Source: Hasllibacter sp963833115 (GTDB lineage: Bacteria; Pseudomonadota; Alphaproteobacteria; Rhodobacterales; Rhodobacteraceae). From it: a stretch of 64,000 bases of DNA. The stretch is taken from the NCBI GenBank assembly GCA_963833115.1, contig CAWHWS010000002.1:2542001-2606000 (forward strand), in the 5' to 3' direction. The notes under the pieces are model-generated. The model was not told the origin of the DNA. It made no database searches and was given only the letters and a program-made list of their open reading frames with translations. The position numbers and the translations under genes were made by a program. Below are positions 46,478 to 56,757 of this stretch, in pieces (position 1 is the first letter of the stretch; every line of letters starts with the position of its first letter).

Positions 46478-47287
46478 TCATGAGATCGCGAACGGCGAGA
46501 TCGCCGGGAACGCCGCCGGCAGGATCGCCCGGAGGATGTCGCTCGCGACGAACCAGGCGACCGCCCGATAGGTCTCGCCGATGGGCGTCTCGGAATCCGC
46601 CCCGTTGACGATGAAGGGGTTCATCCCCACCGGCGGCGTGATGGGGCCGGCCTCCACTATGATGAGGACCAGGATGCCGAGCCAGATCGCCAGCTCCTGC
46701 GTGCCCGGCCCGAGATCGAGCGTGACCAGGACCGGATGGAAGATCGGCACCGTCAGCGGGATCATCGACAGGCTGTCCGTCACGCAGCCGAGGAGGAGGT
46801 AGACCAGGAGGATGATCGAAAGCACGGCCCACGGCCCGCCGCCCTGCTCGACCCCGAAGCCCGACGGCGTCTGCGGCACCCGCGCCGGCGCGAGGAACCC
46901 GCGCCCAGCACGATGAAGGAGATCGTCGCGGTGCTGGCGGCGGTGGCGACGATGGCCTCCCGCGCCTCGCGCCAGCCGAGCGTGCCCGACGCGAGCGCCA
47001 CCAGCCCGGTGTCCAGCGCGGGAGGACGGGGATCGACCGCGGGCCGATCTCGGCGGTGCTCGAGGGCCCGCCCCCGGCGCGGGCCGCGGGCCGCGCAGGT
47101 GCGCGAGCGGCAGGAGGGCGAGGACGACGAAGGCCACGCCGAGCTCGATGGGCTCGAAATCCCCCGGGACCGACCCGCCGCCCAGCGGCCCGGCGGCGCG
47201 GCCCGCGATGCTGGCGCAGGTCATCGCGATCAGGGCGCAGAGCACCGCCCCGCCGGTCAGGGCGCTCAGGCCCGCCAGCCGGTCCAT
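46478..47287 (-). pseudogene. TRAP permease remnant: DctQ start fused by deletion to DctM end
   Basis: ATG 47287 opens a DctQ-like helix (LTGGAVLCALIAMTCASI) and reads on to FEPIELGVAFVVLALLPLAH; DctQ then breaks off near 47090. From about 47010 the sequence is the second half of DctM: GTLGWREAREAIVATAASTA and ISFIVLGAG in one frame, then LVYLLLGCVTDSLSMIPLTV, IIVEAGPITPPVGMNPF and ILRAILPAAFPAIS in another. A deletion has joined the two genes and a frameshift lies near 46900. This is probably the former aromatic-acid transporter. Confidence 0.75.
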
Positions 47288-47347
47288 CGCGCGCGCCGTC
47301 GCCGCCCCATCTCGCTCGGCCCGCGCTCCGGGGCGCGGGCCCGCCGT

Positions 47348-48375
47348 TCAGTCCGCGGCGTCCGCGACGGCCGCGCGCGCGCCGTCGACGAGGCCCTGCC
47401 CGTCCAGGCCCGCGGCGTCCGCCTCGGCGATCCAGTCGTCGATCACGGGATGGGCGGCCGCCTTCCAGGCCTGCGCCCGCTCGCTCGTCGACGTCACGAT
47501 CGCGTTGCCCCGCTCCTCGGCCGCGGCCCGGGGGCCGGCATCGGCGGCCTGCGTCGCCGCGCCCGCCTGCGCCGAGAGGGCCGCGTCCGAGTTCTCGTCG
47601 ATCGCCGCCCGGAGGTCCTCCGGCAGCGCGTCATAGGCGCCCCGGTTCATCGCCGGCGCGAAGGTCGCGACGTGGAGCGCCCCGTCCGGGAGCTCGGCAT
47701 GGTTCGAGACCAGCTCGGAGGAGCGGATCGCGCCCGTCACCTCCCAGCGGAGGATCGCGCCGCCGATCACGCCCCGGGTGAGGAACTCGGCCACCTGCGG
47801 CACCGGCATGCCGGCCAGCTTGCCGCCGAGCGCCGCGAGGAGCGGCCCGGTCACGCGCGTGGGCGGGCGCAGGTCCATGGGACACCTCCACCACCGGGGC
47901 CGCGGCGTGGATCACCCCCGGCCCGTGGACCCAGAGCCCGAGCACCTTCACCCGGTCGGACGCGCCCTCGAAGGCGCCGTCCTCGTAGAAGCCCCGGAGC
48001 CCGGCGGAGGCGGATCGCGCGTCCGCCGCCATGAACGGCGGCTCGAACACCTCCGAGCGGGGAACCGGCCGGGCGTGCAGCCGGGCAGCGTCCACACCAC
48101 GTCCGCGACCCCGTCGGCGGCCTGGTCGAAGAGCTCGGACGGGCGCCCGCCGAGCTGCATGGCCGGGGAATGCTCGAACGCGGTGCGCCCGCCGGAGGCC
48201 TCGTCCACCCGCGCCATCCAGGGGATCGGCACCTCGCGCGGGACCGCCGCCCGCCCGGGCCGGACTGGTGCGGCCGAAGCGTCACGTCCTGAGCCGACGC
48301 CCCGGTGACGCAGGCGGTGCCGGCCCCGAGGCCGATGGCGGTGCCGAGACGCCCGGCGCGCGACGCGAGGGTCAT
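47348..48375 (-). pseudogene. TRAP substrate-binding protein DctP, decayed
   Basis: A signal peptide (ATG 48375, ends GASAQ) is followed by VTLRPHQSGPGG; a second frame holds WMARVDEASGGRTAFEHSPA, MQLGGRPSELFDQ and VVWTLPGCTPGRFP (48070-48220). A third frame from about 47870 holds TRVTGPLLAALGGKLAGMPV, GVIGGAILRWEVTGAI and YDALPEDLRAAIDENSDAA to the stop. All match one DctP of about 340 residues; at least two frameshifts separate them. Confidence 0.78.
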
Positions 48376-48419
48376 GCGCGTCCTCTCGGCATGGCGCGTG
48401 GACCGGCCGCCCTCCGCAG

Positions 48420-49521
48420 GGCGCGCCGGTGTAGGTCTCCGCGAGGAGGCGCAGCGCGGTCCTCCAGCTTCGCCTCCTGCATCCGCCGCTCGAATCCCGT
48501 CCTATCCGGAAACCCGTGGAGGAGCGTCGTCATCTGCCAGGAGACGCGCACCGCCGTCCACACGCGCCGCAGCGCCGTCCCGATGGCGCGCGATCGGCCC
48601 CTCGGAGAGGCCATGCACGTCCCCCCCTACCGCGAGGTCGAGGCCCTTGGCGCCGGTGGGCGGCGCGATATCCGCCGCGTCCCCGCACCCGAACGGAGCC
48701 GCCGCCAGGACATCGGCTCGGCCACGAAGGAGCACGGCGGGGCGATCGACGTCCCGATCGACGTCCCGGTCGAGGGGCCCGTGACGCGGGCGCCCGCCAC
48801 CTTCCGCGGCAGCCGGGCCGCGAGCCCGTCCCGGAACCGCTCGTCTGGCCAGTCCTCGGGCCGCTCCTCGGGCCGGGCCTGCGCGCAGGAGCGCCAGAGC
48901 GCCGCGCCGCGCGCGTGGCCGTCGTAGATCAGCTCCTCGGAGACCGGCGGCGTCTCCGAGAGCACGCCGAGCCAGCCGAACGGGCGGGCGCGCTCGAACG
49001 CGCGCCGCGCCGCCGCAGGGACCGCGTGCCGCGAGGGGCCGTGGAAGCCGTCGCAGCCGGCCGCGTCGTCGCAGTCCGGCCGCCGCCCGGCGCCCCGGTG
49101 CCGTTAGGTCACGTAGGGCGCCTGGCCGTCCAGCCCGTGCGGGGCCACGCCCTCGGCTTCGTGCACGATCTCGGCGCCGTCCGCCTCCTCGGCCTCCTGG
49201 AGGTCGGGCGACCTCCGCCTGGCCGCGGAGCATGACGCCCCGCCCGTACGGCTCGGCGAGGGGCACGCGGATCGAGGCCTCCCCGGCGCTCGGGCGGCAG
49301 CCCTCCAGGACTTGGCCCTCGCGGTCCACCCACGCGCCCACCCCGGCGCGGCGCAGCATCTCGGCGGTGCCCCGTTCGAGGACGCCGGCCCGGATGCGCG
49401 CCAGGACATGCGCCCGCGCGCGCCGTTCGAGCAGCGCCGCCTCCAACCCCGCGCGGCGGAGCGGGCGCGACCGGCGCAGGCCCCCCGGCCCCCCGCGGGG
49501 GATGGCGACCCGGGCCTTCAC
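48420..49521 (-). pseudogene. pobA: 4-Hydroxybenzoate 3-monooxygenase, decayed
   Basis: GTG 49521 opens VKARVAIPRGGPGGL (the FAD motif GAGPSGL has lost a glycine), then LARIRAGVLERGTAEMLRRAGV. Later frames hold AGCDGFHGPSR, PFGWLGVLSETPPVSEELIY, DWPDERFRDGLAARL, GDAADIAPPTGAKGLDLAV, WQMTTLLHGFPDRTGFERRM and LRLLAETYTG (about 48430-48455). All match PobA in order, through at least four frame changes and a stop (49104-49106). It was the first gene of the pob/pca operon, which made protocatechuate for PcaHG. Confidence 0.82.
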
Positions 49522-49687
49522 CCCGCGCCCGGGGGGCAAGCGATGGCGCGGATCGGCCGCCTCGGTCCCGTTCGCATCGATCCGCCCTCCCCGAGCCCCC
49601 GGCGCCCGCCGCCGGATGCATCGTCTATGGAGGACGGCCCGCTTGGGAAGAATGCCCATCGGGCGCCGAATATGCATGCGGCTGGCC

Positions 49688-50440
49688 ATGGATCCCGGCA
49701 TCGAGCTGCGCCATCCGCGCGCCGTCCTCGCCGTCGCCGACGCGGGCCCCGTGACCGCGGCGGCCGAACGCATCGGCGTCTCGCAGCCCTCCCTCTCAAG
49801 GACCCTGGGCGAGCTGCAGGCCATGCTCGGCGGCGCCGTCCTCGAACCCGGCGGACGGCGGACGGTGCTCTCGTTCATGGGGGAGGGCGCCCGCCGCTAT
49901 TCGCTCCAGGCCATGCACCATCCCGACGCGGGCGCGCACGCGGTCCGCCCCGGCGCGGCCCTGCGCTGCGCGGCGCTCCGCCCCGGGGCATCCTGCGCGC
50001 CGAGACCAGCCCGCACGCCGATCTGCTGGACCGCTTCCGCGCCGGGACCATCGACCCGATGGTCGGCCGGATGCCCGCGGCCTCGGAGATGCCGGGCCTC
50101 GGCGCCGACTGGCCCCACGACGAGGACATCGTCCTGGCCGAGCGCGCCGGCGACCCGCTCCTGCACCTCCCGGCGCCGGACGTGCAGGAGCGGGGAAGCG
50201 CGATCATCCGCCGCGCGGTGGGCGCGTACCCGATGTCGATCGGCATCTCGAACCCCGACATCCGCATCGGGACGGTCACCCTCGCCATGGCCTCCCAGGT
50301 CCTGGCCGCCTCGGACAGGCTGTGTCTCGTCTCGCGCGGCGTCGTCGACCGGGAGCTGGCGCGCGGCATGGCCATAGCCTTCCCCATCGACGCGCCCTAC
50401 CTCTCCGGTGCCGTCGGCACGACCCGCCGCGACGAGGGGC
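49688..50440 (+). pseudogene. LysR-type regulator (PcaQ-like), decayed
   Basis: ATG 49688 starts a LysR helix-turn-helix: LRHPRAVLAVADAGPVTAAA, then RIGVSQPSLSRTLGELQAML. After about residue 60 the frame breaks. In another frame the effector domain continues: DRFRAGTIDPMVGRMPAASE, VLAERAGDPLLHLP, VGAYPMSIG, ASDRLCLVSRGVVDRELARG and APYLSGAVGTTRRD. This fits PcaQ, the usual activator of pca genes, and it is divergent from pobA as expected. About 50 residues between the two parts are missing or scrambled. Confidence 0.72.
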
Positions 50441-50459
50441 GGCCCGGCCCGGACCGGGC

Positions 50460-51032
50460 CGAGCTCCCGGCCGTGCGTCACGATCTCGCCCGCGAGCGCG
50501 GCGCGCGCCCGGCGGGCCCGCCGGTCCAGGGCGGCGAGGATGCCGATCACCCCGAACATCGCCCCGGCGATGTCGATCACCGACGCCCCCGCCCGCAGCG
50601 GCCGACCCGTCGGCCCGGTCATGCGGGCCAGGGCCCCCCATCATCTGCGCCACCTCGTCGAGGGCCGTTCGGTCCTCATTTGGCCCGAGAGGAAGCCCTT
50701 GCACGAATGGCAGATCACCTCCGGGTTCGGGGCTGCGACCGCCGCCGCGCCCAGGCTGAGCCGGTCCATCGCGCCGGCGCGGACGTTCTCCAGCACCACG
50801 TCCGCGCCCGCCGCCAGGTCGCGCGCGACCGCGAGCCCCTCCTCCGACTCCGGATCGAGCGCCACCGAGCGCTCGTTGCGGTCGAGCATCGCGAGATCGC
50901 CCGCGCCGGGTCCCCGCCGATGGGCTCGACCTCGATCACGTCCGCGCCCAGGTCGCCCAGGATCATCGCCGCCGTCGGCGCCATCACCATGTGGGAGACC
51001 TCCACGACGCGGATGTCGTCCAGGCCGTCCAT
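50460..51032 (-). pseudogene. CaiB/BaiF family CoA-transferase, truncated and frameshifted
   Basis: ATG 51032 starts DDIRVVEVSHMVMAPTAAMI and LGADVIEVEPIGGDPAR; a shifted frame continues LDRNERSVALDPESEEGLAV, ADVVLENVRAGAMDRLSLG and PNPEVICHSCKGFLSG; a third frame holds RPLRAGASVIDIAGAMFGVI. These are the successive N-terminal motifs of CaiB/BaiF transferases. About 190 of 400 residues remain; the C-terminal half is absent and the end abuts the LysR remnant. Confidence 0.75.
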
Positions 51033-51101
51033 GGCGTCCTCGCGCGCGGGGGGTATCATGGGCGGCATGGCTCTGCCGCCCCCCGGGCGCGGGGCCCCCC
51101 G

Positions 51102-51500
51102 GTGATCGTCCTGAGCGAGGTCGGCCCGCGCGGCGGGCTCCGGAGCATCGGCGCCGTCATGCCTTTGGCGGCCAAGGGCGCCTGGACCGACGCCGAGGCC
51201 GCCGCCGGGGTTCGCGAGATCGATGTCGGCTCCTTCGTCAGCTCGCGCGTCCTGCCGCAGGTGGCGGACACCGCCGCGCTGGTGGCCCACGCGCGCAGCA
51301 TACCCGGACCCGCGGTCGCGGCGCCGGTGCCCAACCTGCGCGGGGCGCGGGCGGCCATCGCGGCCGGCGCGCACAAGCTCTCGCCGCCCTTCTCGATGTC
51401 CGAGACGCATCCCATCCGCGACGCGAGCCGCACCCATGCCGCCATGATCGCGGAGATCGCCGCCATCCGCGCCGAAGCGGACGCCCCGCCACCCGGCGCG
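51102..51500 (+). pseudogene. HMG-CoA-lyase-family protein, 3'-truncated
   Basis: GTG 51102 opens VIVLSEVGPRGGLRSIG (family EVGPRDGLQ; the catalytic Asp is Gly here), then IDVGSFVSSRVLPQVADTAA, PVPNLRGARAAIAAGA and MSETHPIRDASR. About 130 of 300 residues are present; similarity fades after about 51480 and the frame runs into the end of the convergent ABC permease gene. It was divergent from the CaiB gene, so the pair probably acted on one acyl-CoA pathway. Confidence 0.75.
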
Positions 51501-51532
51501 AGGCCTCCCGCGCGAACGCCGGCGACGCGCCC

Positions 51533-52393
51533 CTATTTCACCCCGCTGGCGAAGTCGGACCCGACGAAGAGCCTCTGAAGGAGCGCGAACACCACCACCA
51601 CCGGCAGGATCGAGACCGCCAGCGCCGCCTGCTGGAGCGAGCGCTGATCGAGGTCCTCGAACGCGCCCTGCAGCAGGTAGATGCCCACCGGCAGCGTCTG
51701 CAGCTCGGGCGCGGTGCGCGTCACGGTCATCGTCCAGATGAACTCGTTCCAGTGGTAGACGAAGGAGAACGCAGTCAGCGTGGCGATGGCGGGCTTCACC
51801 AAGGGCAGCATGATGGACCGGAAGATCCGCCATTCCGACGCCCCGTCGAGGCGCGCGGCCTCCAGGAGGTCGTCCGGCACCGAGACGAAGAACTGCCGCA
51901 TCAGGAATACGCCGTACCACGTCACCGCGAAGGGCAGGCAGAGCGCGGCGTAGGTGCCCAGCAAGCCCGAGCCGCCCTGCCCGGCGATGTCGTTGCCCCC
52001 CATCAGGGGCGCGAAGCGCAGGATGAAGAAGATCGGGATGATGAACAGGAAGAACGGGAACATCTGCGCCCCCACCACCAGCCGGAAGATCGACGCCCGC
52101 CCCGCGAACTCGTATTTCGCGAGCGCGTAGCCCGCCATGGTGGAGGTCGCGACCTGCATCGCCGTGATCACGGTCGTCACCAGGATCGAGTTGAGGAACC
52201 ACCGCCCCATCGGCAGCTCGGCGAAGACCCGGGCGTAGACCCCCCATTGCGGCTCCGACGGCAGGTATCGCGGCGGGCTCGCGAACACGTCCGCCGGCCC
52301 GCGCAGCGCGCCCACGAACATGTCCGCGAAGGGCAGGATCATGATCCCCGCGCCCAGCGTCAAAGCCGCGTATTTGAGCGCCGCGCCGATCAT
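51533..52393 (-). CDS. Sugar-type ABC transporter permease (MalG-like)
   Basis: Second permease of a carbohydrate importer. Six helices; the EAA loop reads LLEAARLDGASEWRIFRSIM (cut) at about 185-205, followed by LPLVKPAIATL. 286 residues is normal. ATG 52393 overlaps the stop of the first permease. No ATPase gene follows; the next sequence is the truncated HMG-CoA-lyase remnant. Confidence 0.92.
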   Translation of the reverse strand: MIGAALKYAALTLGAGIMILPFADMFVGALRGPADVFASPPRYLPSEPQWGVYARVFAELPMGRWFLNSILVTTVITAMQVATSTMAGYALAKYEFAGRASIFRLVVGAQMFPFFLFIIPIFFILRFAPLMGGNDIAGQGGSGLLGTYAALCLPFAVTWYGVFLMRQFFVSVPDDLLEAARLDGASEWRIFRSIMLPLVKPAIATLTAFSFVYHWNEFIWTMTVTRTAPELQTLPVGIYLLQGAFEDLDQRSLQQAALAVSILPVVVVFALLQRLFVGSDFASGVK

Positions 52394-53262
52394 GTCCGCT
52401 CCCGCAGCGCGCGGAACTGCAGCGCCGCGACCACGCCGATCGCCGCCGCCAGGATCAGGGCGGCGGCCGAGGCGCGGCCCATGCGCAGGTCCTGGAAGGC
52501 GATGTCGTAGGCGTAGAGCGCCGTCACCTCGGTCGCCCCGCGCGGGCCGCCCCCGGTCATCGCCAGGATGAGGGCGAAGTAGCCCATCCCGGTGATGAAG
52601 CTGGTGATCGCCACGAACACGAAGGCCGGGCGGATGATGGGCAGGGTGATCGAGCGCAGCGTGCGCCACGCCCCCGCCCCGTCGAGCGTGGCGGCGTCGT
52701 ATATCTCCCTGTCCACCGCCTCGAGCGCGGCGGAGAAGATCAGCATGTTGCGGCCCGCCTCCGCCCAGATCATCACCATCACCACCGAGGCCATGGCCAT
52801 CCCCGGATCGCTCAGCCAGTCCGGCCCGCGCAGCCCCAGGGCGCCCAGCAGCCGGTTCACCAGCCCGTAGCGGTCGTCGAGCACGAACTGCCAGAGATAG
52901 GCGATGGCGACCACGTTGGTGAGCTGCGGCAGGAAGTAGACCGACCGCCACACCGCCCGCCCGCGCGCCCGGCTGAACACGAAGGCCAGGCCCAGCGACA
53001 GCGGCACGCCGATGGCCACGAAGCCGAGCGCGAAGACGAAGGTGTTGACCAGGCTCCGCAGGAAGTCGTCGTCGCGCGTCAGCAGGTACTCGAATTGCCG
53101 CAGGCCCACCCAGGAGGGCGTGCCGAGCGGGTTCCACCGCGTGAACGACAGGTAGACCGAGAAGCCGAGCGGCAGCGCCAGGAACACCGCCGCGAACACG
53201 AGGAGCGGCGCCAGGAACACCCAGGGCGCCGCCCCGGCTCCCCCCGGCCCATTCCCCTGCAC
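52390..53262 (-). CDS. Sugar-type ABC transporter permease (MalF-like)
   Basis: First permease of the importer, 290 residues. The first helix (about 11-33) is followed by SVYLSFTRWNPLGTPSWVGL (cut) typical of MalF/UgpA. VYFLPQLTNVVAIAYLWQF lies near 110-128, and the EAA loop reads YDAATLDGAGAWRTLRSITL around 190-210. The start lies 4 nt after the binding-protein stop. Confidence 0.92.
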   Translation of the reverse strand: MQGNGPGGAGAAPWVFLAPLLVFAAVFLALPLGFSVYLSFTRWNPLGTPSWVGLRQFEYLLTRDDDFLRSLVNTFVFALGFVAIGVPLSLGLAFVFSRARGRAVWRSVYFLPQLTNVVAIAYLWQFVLDDRYGLVNRLLGALGLRGPDWLSDPGMAMASVVMVMIWAEAGRNMLIFSAALEAVDREIYDAATLDGAGAWRTLRSITLPIIRPAFVFVAITSFITGMGYFALILAMTGGGPRGATEVTALYAYDIAFQDLRMGRASAAALILAAAIGVVAALQFRALRERT

Positions 53263-53266
53263 GGGA

Positions 53267-54505
53267 TCAGTAGAACTCGAAGAGGATGTCCTCGACCTCG
53301 CCGTCGAGCTCCTCGAGCGCGCCCGCCGGATCGTCGCCGCCGGCCACGATCCCCTCCAGGGTCCGGGCCATCATGCCCTCGATCTCGCTGGCCTGCATGA
53401 CGTTGGGCTGGCCGATCGCGCGACCCTCCTCCAGCGCGGCGACGAAGGGCGCGGTGAACGCGTCCGCCTCCGGCAGGGCGGCGGTGTCGGCCGCGCTCGC
53501 CGTCAGGGCGCCGAGCCCGTCCAGCATCTCGCCCATGCACGACGGCCCGCCATCCCTCGGCTCGTTGAGCGCGCGCACCAGCGCCCAGGCGGCGTCCTGC
53601 CGCTCGCTGGCCGAGTCCACGCCCATGAAGAACGCGTATTGCAGCGTGCGCCAGTCCTCGCCCATCGGGATCTGCGTCACCGCCACGTCGTCGAGGCTCC
53701 CCAGCCCCTCGGCGATGGCGCTCTCGTACCAGTTGGCCATGATCATCATGCCGATCCCGCCCGCCGGGAAGTCGTAGGCGTCGACCGACAGGTCCGCGCT
53801 CCCGTCCGCGACCAGCTCGGCCATGCGGGACGCGGCCCCGGCCGCCGCCTCGCCGTCCAGCATCGCCTCCGAGCGGTCCTCGGAGTACATCTCGCCGCCC
53901 TCCGAGTAGAGGAGCGCGTAGAACGGATGCACCATCCCCGCCCCCGACGAGCTCTGCGCGAAGGCGAAGCCCGCGGTCTCGATCCGGCCCTGGTCGTTGC
54001 GCGTGGTCACGGCCTCGGCCGCCGCGCGCAGCTCCTCCCAGGTGGTGGGCGGGCTCTCGATCCCCGCCTCGCGCAGCAGCGCCAGGTTCGACACCAGCAT
54101 GTAGACCGACACCTCCGTCGGCACGCCCCAGAGGGTGCCGCCGATGGTCGCGGCCTCCACCGTGCCGCCGGCGTAGCCGTCCCGCACGAAGGCCGCGAGG
54201 TCCTCGGGCGGCTCGGCGAGCACGCCGTTGTCGACCATCTGCGCCGCCCAGATCGAGTAGACGTTGTAGACGTCCGGCGCCTGCCCCGCGAGCCGGCCGG
54301 TCAGGACCGTCTGCAGGTACTCGCCATAGCTGATCTGCCGGTACTCGGCCCCGGTCCCGTCCGCGTCGTAGGCGTCCAGGCAGGCGATGAGGGGCGCGGC
54401 CTGCTCCTGGGTGTAGTGCATCGCGACCGTGAGGGGCCCCTCCTGCGCGGCGGCGGGGAGGGCGACCGCGCAGATCGCGGCGCTGGCGAGGAGGGATCGG
54501 GTCAT
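53267..54505 (-). CDS. Sugar-type ABC transporter substrate-binding protein
   Basis: Periplasmic binding protein (SBP_bac_1 type), 412 residues. Signal peptide 1-20 (SAAICAVALPAAAQ). APDVYNVYSIWAAQMVDNGV (about 78-97) and GTLWGVPTEVSVYMLVSNLA (about 120-140) are typical of the hinge and ligand region; two conserved Trp/Tyr blocks follow. Substrate unknown. ATG 54505 has GGAG upstream. It heads a three-gene operon under the AT-rich site at 54531-54551. Confidence 0.91.
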   Translation of the reverse strand: MTRSLLASAAICAVALPAAAQEGPLTVAMHYTQEQAAPLIACLDAYDADGTGAEYRQISYGEYLQTVLTGRLAGQAPDVYNVYSIWAAQMVDNGVLAEPPEDLAAFVRDGYAGGTVEAATIGGTLWGVPTEVSVYMLVSNLALLREAGIESPPTTWEELRAAAEAVTTRNDQGRIETAGFAFAQSSSGAGMVHPFYALLYSEGGEMYSEDRSEAMLDGEAAAGAASRMAELVADGSADLSVDAYDFPAGGIGMMIMANWYESAIAEGLGSLDDVAVTQIPMGEDWRTLQYAFFMGVDSASERQDAAWALVRALNEPRDGGPSCMGEMLDGLGALTASAADTAALPEADAFTAPFVAALEEGRAIGQPNVMQASEIEGMMARTLEGIVAGGDDPAGALEELDGEVEDILFEFY

Positions 54506-54530
54506 GCGGGGCTCCGGCTGGCTGAACCTA

Positions 54531-54551
54531 AACGAGTATATCGTTCTAGAA
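54531..54551. promoter_or_regulatory. AT-rich palindromic site before the sugar ABC operon
   Basis: AACGA-GTATA-TCGTT (54531-54545) is an inverted repeat with 5-nt spacer, overlapped by the palindrome TTCTAGAA (54544-54551). This is a sharp AT-rich island in GC-rich sequence, 26 nt before the ATG, so it is probably an operator and promoter. The regulator is unknown. The rest of 54552-54704 shows no gene. Confidence 0.45.
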
Positions 54552-54704
54552 CCAGGCGCCCGTCCGTCCACCATGCCGCGCAGGTGACCCCGGGGGAGTG
54601 AGGCGCCCTCCACCCATTGCGCGAGGCTCCGGGTCCCCCGCCGCCGCTCGGCCTCCATCGCCCCGGCGACCGGCACGCGCGGCCGCGCGCGGCCGCGCCG
54701 CGTC

Positions 54705-55491
54705 CTAGCGTCCGAGCGCCCGCGCCAGGAGGGACGTGGCGGCGAACCCGGCCGCCGCCGCCGCCACGATGCTCGGCCCCGCCGGCGCGTCGAGCACCCA
54801 GGCGCCCGCCAGCCCCGCCAGCGCCGCCGCCGCCCCCAGGATCGCGGCGCCGGCGAGCATCCCCTCGGGCGTGCGGGACAGGGGCCGCGCCGCCGCCGCC
54901 GGCACCACAAGCATCGCCGCGATCAACAGGACTCCCACCACCTTGAGGGCCGCCGCCACCACCACCGCCAGCGCGACGATGAGCACCATGCGCTCGCGCC
55001 GCGGGTCGATGCCCGCGGCATGGGCGAGGTCGGGGTCCACCGTCGCCGTCAGGAGCGCGTCCCAGCGCCACCACGCCACCGCCCAGATCGCGGCGCCCCC
55101 GCCCCAGATCACCGCCAGGTCCGCGCGGCTCACCGACAGGACGTCGCCCACGAGATAGGCCATCAGGTCCACCCGCACGCCCCCGATCATGCTCGCCGCC
55201 ACGAGCCCCAGCGCCAGGGCCGAGTGCGCGGCGACGCCCAGGAGCGTGTCCACCGCCCAGCCGCCCCGCCCCGAGAGGCCGCCCACGGCCAGCCCCATCG
55301 CCAGGGCGGCGGCAAGCGCCCCGGCCGCGACCGACAGCCCCGTCGCCAGCGCCAGCGCCACGCCCAGGATCGCGGCGTGCGCCGTCGCGTCGCCGAAATA
55401 GGCCATGCGCCGCCAGACCACGAAGCACCCCAGGGGCGCCGCCGCCAGCGCCACGCCGATCCCGGCCAGCGCCGCGCGCACCAGGAAATCG

Positions 55492-55499
<8 letters not shown>
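54705..55499 (-). CDS. znuB: Zinc ABC transporter permease ZnuB
   Basis: ABC-3-family metal permease, 264 residues with about eight helices. PLGCFVVWRRMAYFGDATAH (22-41) is the family signature, followed by LMAYLVGDVLSVSRADL (about 107-123) and VLLIAAMLVVPAAAARPLSR. Works with ZnuC and ZnuA. ATG 55499 overlaps the znuC stop by 8 nt. Confidence 0.94.
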
Positions 55500-56243
<744 letters not shown>

Positions 56244-56247
<4 letters not shown>

Positions 56248-56741
56248 TGGGCGGTGGCCCCAGCGCATGCGGCGCACAGCCCCGTCGCCTCCATCACCGT
56301 GCCCTCGATCTCGAACCCCGCGGCGCGCGCGGCGCGGCCGAGCCGGCCGGCGCGCGGGTCCACGCGCGCCTCGGCCACCGCGTCGCAGCCGCGGCAGATA
56401 AGGAACGCCGCCGCGTGCTCCTCCCCGGCGCAACCGCAGGCGAGATAGGCGCCCAGCCGCTCGATCCGGTGCGCGAACCCGTTGCGGGTCAGGAAGTCGA
56501 GCGCCCGGTAGGCCACGGGCGGCTGCGCGCTGCGCCCCTCGGCCTCGAGGCGGGCGAGCACCTCGTAGGCGCCCATCGCCCGGTGCTCCGACAGCAGGAT
56601 CTCCAGCACCCGCCGCCGCGCCGGCGTCAGCCGCAGGCCCGCGGCCGCGCAGCGCGCCTCCACCGCGGCGATCTGCTCGGCGACGCAAACGCCGTGGTCG
56701 TGGGCGTCGAACGCGGGCCCGATCTGCGGTGCGGTCGTCAT
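56244..56741 (-). CDS. zur: Zinc uptake regulator Zur (Fur family)
   Basis: Fur-family zinc-dependent repressor, 165 residues. Winged-helix segment RLTPARRRVLEILLSEHRAM (about 37-56) and PVAYRALDFLTRNGFAHRIE (74-93). Metal sites include the N-terminal HDHGVC, CGCAGEEHAA, LICRGCD and the terminal CAAC. First gene of the zur-znuC-znuB operon and divergent from znuA, with Zur-box-like palindromes between, giving autoregulation. Confidence 0.95.
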
Positions 56742-56757
56742 GGCGCGATCCAGGGTT

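Noticed and set aside
48502..49878. Single minus-strand frame of 458 codons over the pobA region
   Set aside because: Only stretches of it match PobA; the rest is out of frame with the homology. It is not one protein.
45164..51500. Sequencing error as the cause of the many frameshifts
   Set aside because: Errors would not cluster over one pathway, remove internal blocks, and also alter catalytic residues (pcaH ligands, pobA FAD motif, lyase Asp). It remains checkable with raw reads.
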